Shown one piece after another: positions 34,800-45,312 of a stretch of 64,000 nt of DNA. The first letter of the stretch is position 1. Each line of letters opens with the position of its first letter. The notes under the pieces were generated by a model that was given only the letters and a program-made list of their open reading frames with translations, was not told the DNA's origin and did no database searches. The DNA is from Leptasterias polaris (lineage: Eukaryota > Echinodermata > Asteroidea > Forcipulatida > Asteriidae), in the NCBI GenBank assembly GCA_037783415.1, contig JAZGTN010000192.1:1984001-2048000 (forward strand), written 5' to 3'. The position numbers and the translations under genes were made by a program.

Positions 34800-34935
34800 G
34801 TTTCTAAGCACTAAACAATCTTGTTTAGCAGAAACTGGTCACCAGCCAAAATACTACGTAGTGTTTATTGTTTTTGACTGGTTCCCTGCTATTATTTTTT
34901 GCTTAGAAGCACAAAATGTGCTAAGCACCGTTTTT
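34800..34935 (-). mobile_element. MITE, 'GAGCTGCTTAGC' family, copy 3, partial
   Basis: GTTTAGCAGAAACTGGTCAC and TTGCTTAGAAGCACAAAATG plus AAAATACTACGT match the family interior in inverse orientation to 41055-41227. Both extreme ends are missing. Confidence 0.55.
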
Positions 34936-36602
34936 GGGGTTTCATTCCCACAGACTTTATACTGAAATATTCGACGAACAATGTTATCATTCTTCGGTAA
35001 AAGTAAACAACATGGGGCGTATGTGTATGATATTTTTCACCCTGCCACTCCACTTTTGTCAAGTTCCCTACATGGAGAAACAGTTCATGAATACCAATCC
35101 TAATAAGGAGCCAGACTATTCCACCCACCCCGTTGAGCCCTCTGTTTGGAATGGACAAAACAAGGTGGCTGCACTCTGTACTGTACGCCAAAAAAAGTTC
35201 AGTTCAGTTTCTATTTCCATTCCAAAAAACAATTTTTAGAGAATAACAAGGTTCACCCCCACCACTGCCAGTCCGTGCTCAGGGTATATTTTGAGAAAGA
35301 AGTTGTACGCTGACTTCCTTCGATTATACATCTTAATATTCTGCGCTTCAATCTAACGGTTAAATGTTAACAAATATCTTTAAGATCATAAACGTCTTGA
35401 AAGATCAACACGGAGAAAAAACATGAGCAACAGTGAACTCAACAGTGTATCCACACAGTTTGGTGTTTTTGGGGTTGTTTGGACCGAAACGAATTGGAAG
35501 ATTGATCCGAGCATAGAGACATTGATTTACTCGACACTCGCGTCTCTCATCATCGATACGTGCACCAAGTCCCCCACGCGAAATGTCTGGTTTTCAGGCA
35601 AATGACGTGTTTTTGAGATGTGTTTGGCCTGGGGGGTATCTCCATATATCACCTTGATCGAGTAGAACTCATACTATAAGAGTGCATCACAGGTTAGGTT
35701 GTGCGACCGACTCTCCCCCCCCCCTCTCCTAACTAAATTTGTTGATCAAGTCAACGGGGGGGGGGGGGGGGGGGGGGGGGTATGCTTTATCTGTTTATCA
35801 GAATTCTCTTTGATGGTTGAGAAGCGACTATAATAAACATATTGGATTGAGAGAGTAATCTCTGAAATCAAATCAAAACTTCATCAGTTCACAATGCAAA
35901 ATATAAGTAAGAGATTGGGGGAACAAATCCGGAGGAAATCGAGTTAAGTGCGGTTGGGATGACGCGCAGTGCGAAGCCGTTCAGTCACTGTAAATTACCA
36001 CTGCCTGTTATGATTCCCCGCCAAAAAAAACCAAAAAACACAACATAAAAAATCCCGCGAGTCTGAGAAATAAGGTCTTAATATCGACGATGTCGCGGAC
36101 GGTGGAAATTATGATCAAATGGAATTGGATTAGCCGTCGCCAAAATATTTACACAAGTATAAACATAACTTGTATGAGTTGTATATATGTTTACTAAGAT
36201 AACAGCGCGACCGTGAGTGAAAATAACACCATATTGACTTTGAAATTGGTGAAAATAAATCAAGATGACTTGCATATAAAGGCGGTCCGCTCAAAGATGC
36301 ATCTTTATAAACAAATTTGGTTTTAGCTGGGGAGGAACTCGGTGCATGTAGAGTAATATAATTATATTTTTTTCTTCAAATATCACCGTAAAGCTTCGTC
36401 TCAATAGTGTATATATTAATTGTAACAACACTTCGAACGCAAACGAAAACATTTTCATCATATTCTTAACATTGGAGAACTCAACAGTTGACAGGAATTG
36501 AACAGTTTCTGCAAAAAAACGAGGCGTGCCTAGTTCTTAAGAAAATGTTGTTTTCTATTATATAAATCGATATGTTTTCCGAGTCAAATTTATTTAAAGT
36601 AT
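34936..36602. other. Gene-free stretch with facing C and G tracts
   Basis: C10 at 35715-35724 and G25 at 35756-35780 face each other across about 31 bp. Several open frames of 60-100 codons (for example around 34934-35239) lack motifs. Nothing else recognised. Confidence 0.5.
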
Positions 36603-36763
36603 AAGGCACCTTGTGTGTATGACGTCATTTGAGTAGGGCGCCCTCGTCAAAAGGAGGTTGTTCATTGGTCAGTCCTGTGCGCCGCGCTTTACAGATCTGT
36701 GCTTTTCCATTGGTCCATCATCGCCTCACCTCTAAGATGACGGCTGGATGACGTCAATGTATT
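36603..36763 (+). mobile_element. CRE-bearing MITE, copy B
   Basis: Same orientation as 52944-53120: ATGACGTCATTTGAGTAGGG then CGCCCTC, interior CATTGGTCAGTCCTGTGCGC, and right part TGACGTCAATGTATTTTGTC. The outer ends are diverged and the YY1-type word is mutated (AAGATGACGGC). A 14-bp deletion lies after CGCCCTC. Confidence 0.8.
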
Positions 36764-37913
36764 TTGTCTGTCCTTTCATTTTCAAATTACACACAATACA
36801 TGCTGATCTGCGTACACGAATTCCTCAAATTAGATGGTATGGTTTTCGAGAAAAACCACCGAATGAGAGTTTCCGTTTTGTCATGGATTTTGTGCATGTC
36901 CGTACACCTGCGTAATTCGGATTTGCCATTTCAAGAAGAAAACCCTAAAAAAAAAAACTGGAATGTTGGGAAACAAGATTTCCCAGTTCTTCAGACAGAA
37001 ATATTTATAGGTACTGTTTTGTGAGAAATTTCACATTCAAATTTGCCAATTTGTTATTGCTATCATTACGGTAATGTATTATTCAACCCGGGGGGACAAG
37101 TTAGAATCTTCAAGCTGTCAGTTTTATATGGAGGTTGCAAACTGCAAGCTTTAAATCTTGTAATTTGACACTTATTCCTGAAGGACTCAAGATCATGTCG
37201 ATCGAAATGTTGCCATACACATCCGTTCATCCGTGAACTAACATCACTATCAATCCATGAGAGAAATCTACGATGCTATCTGTGGCCGTCCCTTGAGGAG
37301 CTAAGTTTTCAATCTTACTGTAAATAATTTTTTTTCTTTTCTTAAAGCGTTTTCGTTCACCCCGGAACTCTATTCTGAAAGAAGTAACTTGTCAACACCG
37401 GTGCAACACAGTCTGTAGGATTGAAAGATAATGACAAAAGAGAAAAAACCGTTATCATGGCCAGGGCAAAACGCCGATCAATGACCGCTGTTTCCTCTCT
37501 TACTACCCGAAATCGATAAGCCATGCCGCGGGGTGAAGCGATCCGACGAGCCGGCCGGGAGATGAAAGCTTCTGCCCCGGTGGGATATACGCATCAGGCC
37601 CGGGATAGGCCCGGATCAGTTCGGTCTGCTGGGATGCCGGTTCGTAATCTTATCCCCTTAAAGGTATGCGCGTGACACGCATTGAGGATTTTGGCAACTT
37701 GCGCAGTTATGCGGTTATAGTGTTGCGAAACTGTAGCAGTTTGGAACGGTGTCCATTTCAGAAATAAGTAACCAACTACACCGCTATGTGTGAATGACAG
37801 TTCGGTCAGAAAGACTTGTACCCTGTCCACTGTATAGTGTGTTGACCGTGCAAATACCGGTCGCCAACGGTAGGCCTACTGGTACCCCGCTTGTAATTAC
37901 GGGAATTGAACTT
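36764..37913. other. Gene-free stretch, partly GC-rich
   Basis: 37440-37680 is GC-rich and complex, with no supported exon. The minus-strand frame 37594-37830 (78 codons) has no motifs. Confidence 0.4.
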
Positions 37914-38232
37914 AGGCCGTATCCGAATTGGCGGCTGCAGCTACGGGTTCGACTGTTGCTAATTCAGTAAGTGTGTTGCTAAGGACGTCCTATATACTGC
38001 AATGCATAATGACGAGGAAATCTAGCCGTGGCCATAGCTGTAGCCGTAGCTGTAGCCGTAACTGTAGCCGTCAATTCGGACACGTCCTTATATAGCCTAT
38101 GTCAGGCCGTGTCGAAATTGGCGGCTTCGGCTGTGGCTGGATCGCTGCGTCATCATGCGTTGAAGGATAGGACATACTCAGCAACACCCTTAGCAACAGT
38201 CGTAGACGTAGCCGCTAATTTGGATACGGCTT
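37914..38232 (+). mobile_element. Two adjacent MITEs with AGGCCGTATCCGAATTGGCG ends
   Basis: Unit 1 (37914-38087) runs from AGGCCGTATCCGAATTGGCG to GTCAATTCGGACACGTCC. Unit 2 (38104-38232) runs from AGGCCGTGTCGAAATTGGCG to TAATTTGGATACGGCTT. Each has imperfect inverse ends, and both hold CATAATGACG/CATCATGCGTT-type interiors. In unit 1 the right arm has expanded into a TAGCTG/TAGCCG hexamer repeat (38038-38070), which produces a false Ala-Val protein. Confidence 0.75.
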
Positions 38233-38258
38233 CATTTTTTGTCAACTGACAAGCTTAC

Positions 38259-38570
38259 CTCGGGACACCATGCTTTAGAATGTGGCAGTTCGTGGCATAA
38301 TTCCCGCTTGAAATGCCGCAGGGTTCGGAAAATGATGAAGTACTGCGAAACTGACAGTACTCGTGCATAACTATATTCAGTATTGAAGTCCACATTTTTA
38401 GCATAATAAGTTGCCCAGTTCAATAGCTTTGCTAATGACGGAACCCTTTGCAAAATTTCACGGCAGTTGCGGCCGGCGGGTCCTTTCTTGAGTTCGATGA
38501 TCTGTACCTTAGCACAAGCCGGAGCTGGGCTTGTGTTGGAGCTGGAATAACTCATAGTTAGTCGATACAT
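38259..38570 (-). CDS. Weak candidate exon, unidentified
   Basis: On the minus strand ATG at 38570 (or 38555) opens 104 codons that end in a consensus donor, CCCGAG|GTAAGC (38258-38253). It includes VQIIELKKGPAGRNCREILQ and LSVSQYFIIFRTLRHFKREL. Composition is protein-like, but no domain is recognised. The donor is followed at once by a MITE, and no partner exon is evident. The adjoining minus frame 38635-38940 (IRDFQICSPEQLLIFMEELV) has a similar look and might belong to the same transcript. Confidence 0.25.
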
Positions 38571-38940
38571 CGGTGTAAAGGGTAAATAAATTTCTTCTTA
38601 AATCTAGAAGTTCAAAAAGTGTTTCAAAAATAATTTAGCCTATACCCAATGTAAATGCGCAGCATTTGTGATGTTGTGGCGCTTTTGGTGGTTTATAATG
38701 TACATCAGAGCTACCAGTTCTTCCTGATTCTACCAGTTCTTCCATGAAAATAAGCAATTGTTCTGGTGAACAAATTTGAAAATCTCTGATGGTTTTGAGA
38801 AGAACCAGAGTGGTTGGTGAATAGGGACTCAACGTTTCAAACAGTATAATATGTTTGTCTTCACCCCCATGCTTATTGTCCGAATGGGAGTGTTGGAACC
38901 AATTTGTCACAACTACAACGTTACCCATTAAACCAACCAC

Positions 38941-40265
38941 TTAATAGACACGTTTTTCAAAATACTCAGATTTGGGTTTTGAGAACTTTACAAATACAAG
39001 ATGTCCATTACAAACGCCTTAAAAACCCTGCGGGGCACGAACTTTTTCAAATATACACCAAGGCAAGGATGTGTGGAAGAACCCACACACATTTATAATT
39101 AGGGTAGAATTGCCCCATTTATACTCCCATTGTTCCCCGTGTTTGATATACAAGGGGCAGATCAAATCAAAGGGTGAACCTACAAGATTGTTCACACATT
39201 TTGTCCCATGACACCCAACACATCAACTATTAATACACAATCTCCACGCACGTAGCGCAGAGCAAACCCTGCCAGGTAAAATTAAGTTTGTACAAACTTT
39301 CCGAACCTATAGTTCAAACAAAATTATGTTATCCAACCATATGCAATGAAGGGGCATTAAATAGTTGGAGGTGACGTGGGACCATGTGGAAGGTATAACA
39401 CAATCTATAAATATTCATTTTTATATGGACTCGGTTTATCCACACAGAAATGCCCAGAAGAGTTTGAAACAATGTATAAACTTACTGCTGGTCATGGGTA
39501 TCACATGTTATTGTTTACTTACTGGTGATCTTGGGTATCACCTTGCTTTTTTTTGCTAAAACCGGTTTGCCCACTTTTTGGTATCCGGTTATTGGCTTGA
39601 AGCTACAACATACACACACAGCTCATTTGTTTCCGTTCCCCATTTATTCCGAGTTTGAGTATACGATGTTGTTACCCAGAGCATAATGCACAGTTTAATC
39701 CAGGCTTTTGTTTCTCCTTCGTCTTTAAAATCTGTTTCTGAGCACATTTCACTTAAGGTTGGTAACAACCTTCTATAATAAACCTGCCCCGAGAACCTAA
39801 AATACATATTGATTTAGAGAGATTTTCTTCTCTTGTTGGGTTTTTTTTTGCTCCGAAAATGTTCAACTGAAAATGTTGCCTCAAGCAGAAATCCCCCACT
39901 AAGTGTACAGGATACTTGTTTTTTCTAGACTCATAATTCTTGTCAGAGTGAAGAGAGATACGACAAATGGGTCGCAAATATGGGCCTATACCATCGCTAT
40001 AAATATCGATTATTGTGTAATTTTTCCCCTATACGACGTGAGAGTATATACGCGCGCAATAAAAAAAAAACCCTTCATGCTATAGCTGGGAACCACTCAC
40101 TGGCAATAGCGAGCTTTTTCCTTCGCTTGCAACAAGCAGTGGTTATGTAAATATTGCAAAGAGCTGCTTGTAACGGCGGGTTCTAAATCGGCACCTGCTT
40201 CCAAGAACCACCAGCAGGTTAGCGTGTCCTTCTTTGCAGTTGCGTAGGGTTGATATCCTTCCCAA
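38941..40265. other. Gene-free stretch with a short duplication
   Basis: TTACTGCTGGTCATGGGTAT...and TTACTGGTGATCTTGGGTAT (39483-39502 and 39519-39538), both followed by CAC, form a 36-bp tandem duplicate. Nothing else recognised. Confidence 0.5.
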
Positions 40266-40311
40266 GGCCCCCCCCCCCACCCAATAAGGCCCCCCCCCCC
40301 ACCCAATTTGA
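40266..40311 (+). repeat. Tandem GGCCCCCCCCCC-ACCCAA doublet
   Basis: Two 22-bp units with C11 tracts at 40268-40278 and 40290-40300, each followed by ACCCAA. Confidence 0.85.
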
Positions 40312-40374
40312 AATCTGGACTTTTGAGATTAAAAATTACCAGAGTAAAAACGTTACTTATGAGAATTTCAATAA

Positions 40375-40442
40375 GGGAATAAAAGGGTAGCGACGAGTTC
40401 TTAAACGGCCGTTTAAGAACGAGTCGCTACCCTTTTATTCCC
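40375..40442. repeat. 68-bp near-perfect palindrome without spacer
   Basis: Arms 40375-40408 and 40409-40442 match at 32 of 34 positions. The centre is AAACGGCCGTTT, and each arm ends in GGGAATAAAAGGGTAGCGAC read from outside. There is no loop, so the arms can form a cruciform. Not part of any repeat family seen in the window. Confidence 0.95.
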
Positions 40443-41054
40443 ATTCATAAATGCCCTTTTGGTTAAAAGGCGTAATAAAGTAGGAAACTCTGTAAAAACT
40501 TATCTGTTTTCCGACCTCCTTGAGCTCTGTACGTGAGACAGTTTTCGGATATGCATTGTGCGCGTAGTAACGCACCCTCGTGTCCATGGACTAAAATGGC
40601 GCGGCGAGATCGATCTCCCCTGAGAATGGGGTTGTGGGCTAACCCGCACAAATGCTATCCGAAAACAACCGGTCTTAAACAGCTCCAGCTATGTCTTTAT
40701 CAGCCGTTTAAACACCCCCACGTGACGTGCTCTCCACCAATAGGAATAGCGAAACTGTCTGGGGTATTTATGAATGTGGTTTAAACTTGTTTTCCATTTA
40801 CACACAGACAATGTACTTGTTTTGTCAGATTATCTCATGAAAAATAGTAGAATGCATAACAAGAGCGCTGAAAAGGGGCTTGTTGTTTAAGGGATATTCA
40901 AACGGAAGGTATACCGTTAATTGGTCAAAGTGCACTCCAAGAAACAAATGATGCACCACTTGTGCCCCTAAAGTTTTCACATAGTTATTTCGCTGCTTCT
41001 TTGCTCTGCCTAAGGTAAGCTGTATTTATAAAAATGTAAACACTCTGCCTGATT
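40443..41054. other. Gene-free stretch, nothing recognised
   Basis: No supported exon or repeat family. An isolated strong donor-like word CTAAG|GTAAGC lies at 41011-41021 without a convincing exon. Confidence 0.45.
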
Positions 41055-41227
41055 TCGTTAGACTCCTGTTCAAGCAGAAACAAAAACTTGTTGCATCATT
41101 TTCAGCTTAGCAAAAAATTGATGGAAACCAGTCTCAAATGGTGCGTGTGACATAGGTTTTGACTGGTAACCTTTCAGTTGCAATCGTAATTTTCTGCACT
41201 AAGCAACTCTGTGTTACATTGGACCCT
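41055..41227 (+). mobile_element. MITE, 'GAGCTGCTTAGC' family, copy 4
   Basis: CAGCTTAGCAAAAAATTGAT, AAACCAGTCTCAAATGGTGC and ACTAAGCAACTCTGTGTTAC follow the family order, ending ATTGGACCC. The left end is eroded. Confidence 0.7.
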
Positions 41228-41682
41228 GTGCTGAGAGAGCTACCCCGTAAGAGAAAATTGTCTGCTTGCAGAAAGAAAGACAAAAAGTCCGCTAACGTGT
41301 TTTATGAAAATGGCCCCAGGAGACAAAAACATCCCGAAGGGTACGCGCGCCCCCTATTAATTTGACTCATGTGATTATTTGCAGAGAGATCGTTGTTCGT
41401 GCAGCTAGTTCTATAGATATACTGCGGGTCGATGGTAAAAAAAAAATGAATTCATTAACTGAGAATGGTCAGAATCCTGTTTATTCAAATCGTCGCCGGT
41501 CCCACGAAGTGACCTGTGTAGTCCACAGGCCCCCCACCCCCACCCCCAAACCCAAACCCCCCTATTTTTCAGACTGCTGTTTCTGAGTCTGCTTGGCTGT
41601 GTTTTTAAAAAGACGAATACAAAGCTAACTTAATCATTCGTACAGAACTATAAACATGTTTTCATTCTTGCAACTGGGACCA
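41228..41682. other. Gene-free stretch with a C-rich patch
   Basis: CCCCCACCCCCACCCCCAAA-like low complexity at 41530-41562. No gene. Confidence 0.5.
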
Positions 41683-41795
41683 ATTTCAGAGCTGCTTAAG
41701 CAGCAAACGGTGCTTAACACATTTCTGCTAAGAGAATATGAGCAGGATACCAGTCACAGATGGTACACGTGGAATGGTATTTTGGCTGGTAGGAT
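41683..41795 (+). mobile_element. MITE, 'GAGCTGCTTAGC' family, copy 5, left half only
   Basis: GGGACCAATTTCAGAGCTGC, TTAACACATTTCTGCTAAGA, GGATACCAGTCACAGATGGT and GGTATTTTGGCTGG are in family order; the right end is absent. Confidence 0.75.
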
Positions 41796-42261
41796 TGAAA
41801 TGAGATATACTCTTATTTTTGTGTTTCCCTCTTTTCTTTCTGTTTTCTGTCTATTCGTCTATTTTGTAGGCCTATGTATATTCGCACTTTTGCCTTCTTA
41901 TGCCAAATAAGTCAAAATACAATAAACCCTCTTAAAACTGAAGTAGGCCTATTATATAGTAAGGAGAATTTAGAAGACCAAAATTGGTATTTTAAGAAAG
42001 ATAATTAAAATCATGTGATTAATGAAAATATGGTTGAAATTGCCTCCCCGTCAGACCAGTGAATAAGTCCTATAACCATAAACCATGGTCGTTACCTTTT
42101 CCGGATTAAAAATAAGTGCTAGGGTGGGAATACATTACTCAACAAATTAAAGACCACAAAACCATCCTTGGTAAGGAAGCACTGCAGCTGTTGATATTGT
42201 GTAGCATTTTGACAAACAATTTCCTTCAAAGGAATGTGGTTTTAGAGAGAACATTTAAATT

Positions 42262-42450
42262 CGAGAATGTGTATTCCAATGACAGATTATTCTTCCTGCC
42301 TGGACATAACCGCTCCAGATATTCGGCGACAACTCAAAAACGCTACCACCTTTTGAAATGAAATTTTCACAGGTTTGTTTATTTACATTTATATATGATT
42401 GAAACAATCGAACGGCTTCAAAAACCAATGGTATACTTTGCCTTTAATGT
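42262..42450 (+). repeat. Dispersed repeat ending GTATACTTTGCCTTTAA, copy 1
   Basis: Shares GTGTATTCC, TTCTTCCT, AACTCAAAAACGCTACCACC, TTTTGAAATGAAATTTTCAC and CTTTGCCTTTAA with 44042-44240 in the same order and orientation. It is non-coding; open frames arise from the repeat. Confidence 0.8.
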
Positions 42451-43404
42451 AGTTTGCTACGTAATGGGTCTGCAACATTCATGCTTAGTGTGAATCCAGT
42501 ATAATTATATACACATGCACTGGCAGCAGTTTATGTACTTCAGTGAAGACGTGACTTTCGTAATAATATCTTAATGTAATAGGCCTGCAACGTCTATTTA
42601 CAGTTATATAAAGACTTTCCTTTTCCAATTCTTCCCTCCTTCTCTCCTAAATGGGTTAGGTTACGGCCTCGAATACATTTTTGATTAAAATCGGTGATTC
42701 CGCTACCACGGCGAGGTTATTGCATGTCCGGCGGTGCTGTCTTCCCGAGCGCGGCGGGCCGGGCACATTATCAGCGCGTATCGCACCTCGGACAATTGGA
42801 CTAAAAAGCAAGCCTAGAAAAACATCTGTGCAACGTGGCTGGAGGGCGGGTTGGGGCTCGAGTAGACTCGAACAATATTTTCTGGAGATGATGATGCCGT
42901 GGTGAGGAGGCTATCGGTGGATAGGGATATGCTATACGCCTTGTGGCAAACGGGAAATTTACTGCACGATTGCGTGTTACAGTGTGCCATAAAGTCTGTT
43001 TTTCCCACCCCCTCTCTCTCACACACAATACTTTGCAGCCTGTGTATAAAATACTCGTCGCAAACTGTGACAAAAATCTGTATAACACGGTACGCCAAAA
43101 TCTGTTTATAGTACGCCAGCGTAGCTTCAATGAAATATTCACCCCGTGTGCATTTTTTGTCTTTCTCATTTAAAAAGAAAATCATACATATGGAAACATT
43201 TGATTACATATAAACATACATATGTAAATAATTATCACATGTCGATGACGAAAATAGTAAAAATGCTTCAGAGATTGTATACACTCCCTTAAGTCGTTTG
43301 TAAGAAACCATTGCCATGTGTGTGAAAGTTTTCCTGAAGACAGTGCATACGTGATGGTTAAAGTATTGTCTACACATTGTTATGTCTAAGACTTATCCGT
43401 GCAC
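42451..43404. other. Gene-free stretch, GC-rich block inside
   Basis: 42690-42900 is GC-rich and complex (CGAGCGCGGCGGGCCGGGCA). Minus-strand frames of 122-123 codons overlap in two phases, so at most one could be real, and neither has motifs or clear splice sites. It might be a CpG-rich regulatory block. Confidence 0.35.
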
Positions 43405-43662
43405 TCTTAAAATTACTGGGTCAAAATTGACCCAGATCAGAGATCCGTGGGGCCTGACCCAGTTTCTGGGTCAGTCTGACCTCTGACCTGGAATCTGTCC
43501 CTATAGAAATGGTGCAAACTGACGCAGAATTCTTAGTGAAAATTCAAATTGTTGCCAGTTTCCGGGTCAGCGTGACCCAGAAATGGGTCATGCCCCCTGG
43601 AAGCCGGAAGCTGGGTCAATTCTGACCTGGGGAGTTTTTAGAGAAAACTTGCTAGAGTGTGA
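43405..43662 (+). mobile_element. GGGTCA/TGACCC element, copy 1
   Basis: Left end CACTCTTAAAATTACTGGGT with CAAAATTGACCC. The right end is the inverse, ending AAACTTGCTAGAGTG. Holds two perfect GGTCAnnnTGACC sites (43469-43481 and 43565-43577). About 258 bp, non-coding. Confidence 0.85.
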
Positions 43663-44009
43663 AAGAATACGATTTGGTTTAAGGAATATTCAAGGGGTCA
43701 GTTTTATAGGCTGGCTAGTTTAGTAGGACCATTGTATTGTGCAAACCAACCCGGAGTCATTCATATTACACTTTCATTTGTTTGTATACGAATCACAAGT
43801 GTATATTAATAAAATTATGGTGATACCACCATGCTTATTGCTTTAAGGGTCTGTACCGTATGTAATCACTCTTAAAATGAATGGCATTTAAATCCTATTG
43901 GTTAGAAGCCTACAGCAGCTTTCGACAGTATAAAGCATTTCGAGAAACATTTCACTTCGAAGTTTTGTGGTGTTGTAAAAATATATCAGTTGTTATGCCC
44001 CCAAATTTG

Positions 44010-44048
44010 AATCTGAGAAACGTTTCTGTGAGAAACGCTTCTCAGATT
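44010..44048. repeat. Imperfect hairpin AATCTGAGAAACGTTTCT
   Basis: AATCTGAGAAACGTTTCT is followed after a 2-3-bp gap by its inverse with one mismatch (GAGAAACGCTTCTCAGATT). It is at the left edge of the dispersed repeat copy 2 and may be its terminal structure. Confidence 0.8.
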
Positions 44049-44240
44049 GTGTATTCCTATTATGGTTATTCTTCCTACGTGGAAATATTCGCTCCGCATT
44101 TTATGCGATGTCTCAAAAACGCGACCACCTTTTGAAATGAAATTTTCACAGATAAGTTTTATTGTTATATATCAACATTTATATTGCATTAAAAGATTCG
44201 AACGCTTCCAAAAAAACCAAAGTTATACTTTGCCTTTAAG
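44042..44240 (+). repeat. Dispersed repeat ending TTATACTTTGCCTTTAA, copy 2
   Basis: Same order of words as 42262-42450, with ATGTCTCAAAAACGCGACCA and CCTTTTGAAATGAAATTTTC intact. Confidence 0.8.
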
Positions 44241-44371
44241 TATTATTTATCTATAAACTTGCCCAGTATACATATTGTCCGGAGAATTTCTTTTTCGTTT
44301 GAAATACCGCTATGTGTAAGACATTTTTAATCCAACCTTCGTTTTGTCAAACAGTCTATTGCCTTTTCAAA

Positions 44372-44630
44372 CACACTCTAAAAACTCCCGGGCAGAGTTG
44401 ATGCAGATTCTGGGTCCGAGTGGGCGTGACCATTATCCGGGACTGGCTGATCCGGGACTGGCTGACCCGGAAAGTGGTAAAAAAAAGAAAAAAGATTCTG
44501 CTTCAGACTCGGATTCTGCTTCAGTTTGAACCATTTCTGGGGTCATTTCGACACAGATTCCGGGTTTATATACTGACCCAGAAATGGGTCAGGCACCTGA
44601 CGGGACCCGAGTCTGTGTCATCGTAGAATA
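44372..44630 (+). mobile_element. GGGTCA/TGACCC element, copy 2 (internal expansions)
   Basis: Left end CACTCTAAAAACTCCCGGGC. Two local duplications are visible: GGGACTGGCTGA at 44438-44449 and 44454-44465, and GATTCTGCTTCAGACTCGG followed by GATTCTGCTTCAG (44494-44525). No perfect GGTCAnnnTGACC remains. Confidence 0.75.
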
Positions 44631-45136
44631 ATGTGGTGATAATTATACACTCAATACAATAAGTAAAAAACAACACTTGAAAACTGCAGGCAGAGACAAT
44701 TCTTGAAAAACTTTGGACCACACAGTTGAAATTACTATTTTTACAAAATTTATACTACACTTGGTAAAATTGGTAAGATCATGTTGGTCAAATTATATGA
44801 AAGTGTTGATACAACACTTCTGTTTGAAGAGTGTTCTATTTCATGACCATTACCAAAATCGCAAAAATTACTGAAACGTGATCCTGGGACCAAAATACAT
44901 GGAACAGTCGTCATTAATTTCAATACTACATCACCCTAGCAGGTGTCCACTCCATCACTGCTCTGACATCAAAATCGAACTCATATAAAACTCTAGCCTG
45001 AAATTCAGGCCGATGCGCCAGAATTACAACACGATTTACACGAAATAGTTGACAGGTACGAATCCGGTTGCATGTTTGACTGGCAACCTTATATAAAGCA
45101 ATCTCATTATGCAACACTGGCTGATGTGTAGACTAA
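44631..45136. other. Gene-free stretch, nothing recognised
   Basis: No recognised repeat or exon. Confidence 0.5.
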
Positions 45137-45176
45137 TAGGTCATTTGAGTATGTCCTATAATACTCAAATGACCTA
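45137..45176. repeat. Perfect 16-bp inverted repeat with 8-bp loop
   Basis: TAGGTCATTTGAGTAT (45137-45152) and ATACTCAAATGACCTA (45161-45176) around GTCCTATA. It abuts the next MITE. Confidence 0.95.
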
Positions 45177-45177
45177 T

Positions 45178-45312
45178 AGGCCGGATCTGAATTGACGGCT
45201 TTGGAAGTGGCTATGGCTAGATGACTGAAAACACCTATTTATTTTCAATAATATTATATTGTAGTCAATGGCCCAATGCTGTAGCCGGAGTCGCTTGTTC
45301 CGGGCACGGCTT
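45178..45312 (+). mobile_element. MITE, AGGCCGTATCCGAATT family, copy 3
   Basis: AGGCCGGATCTGAATTGACG and GGAGTCGCTTGTTCCGGGCA then CGGCTTTTA are the diverged ends of the family at 37914-38232, with CTGTAGCC in the right arm. Confidence 0.65.

Noticed and set aside
38028..38249. Ala-Val-rich small protein
   Set aside because: It is the translation of the TAGCTG/TAGCCG hexamer expansion in a MITE arm.
42801..43185. Two overlapping minus-strand frames of 122-123 codons
   Set aside because: They overlap in different phases, have no motifs or splice signals, and the block is GC-rich, which lengthens chance frames.
45137..45176. Intrinsic transcription terminator
   Set aside because: A perfect hairpin, but with no T tract and in eukaryotic DNA; it is better seen as a mobile-element footprint.
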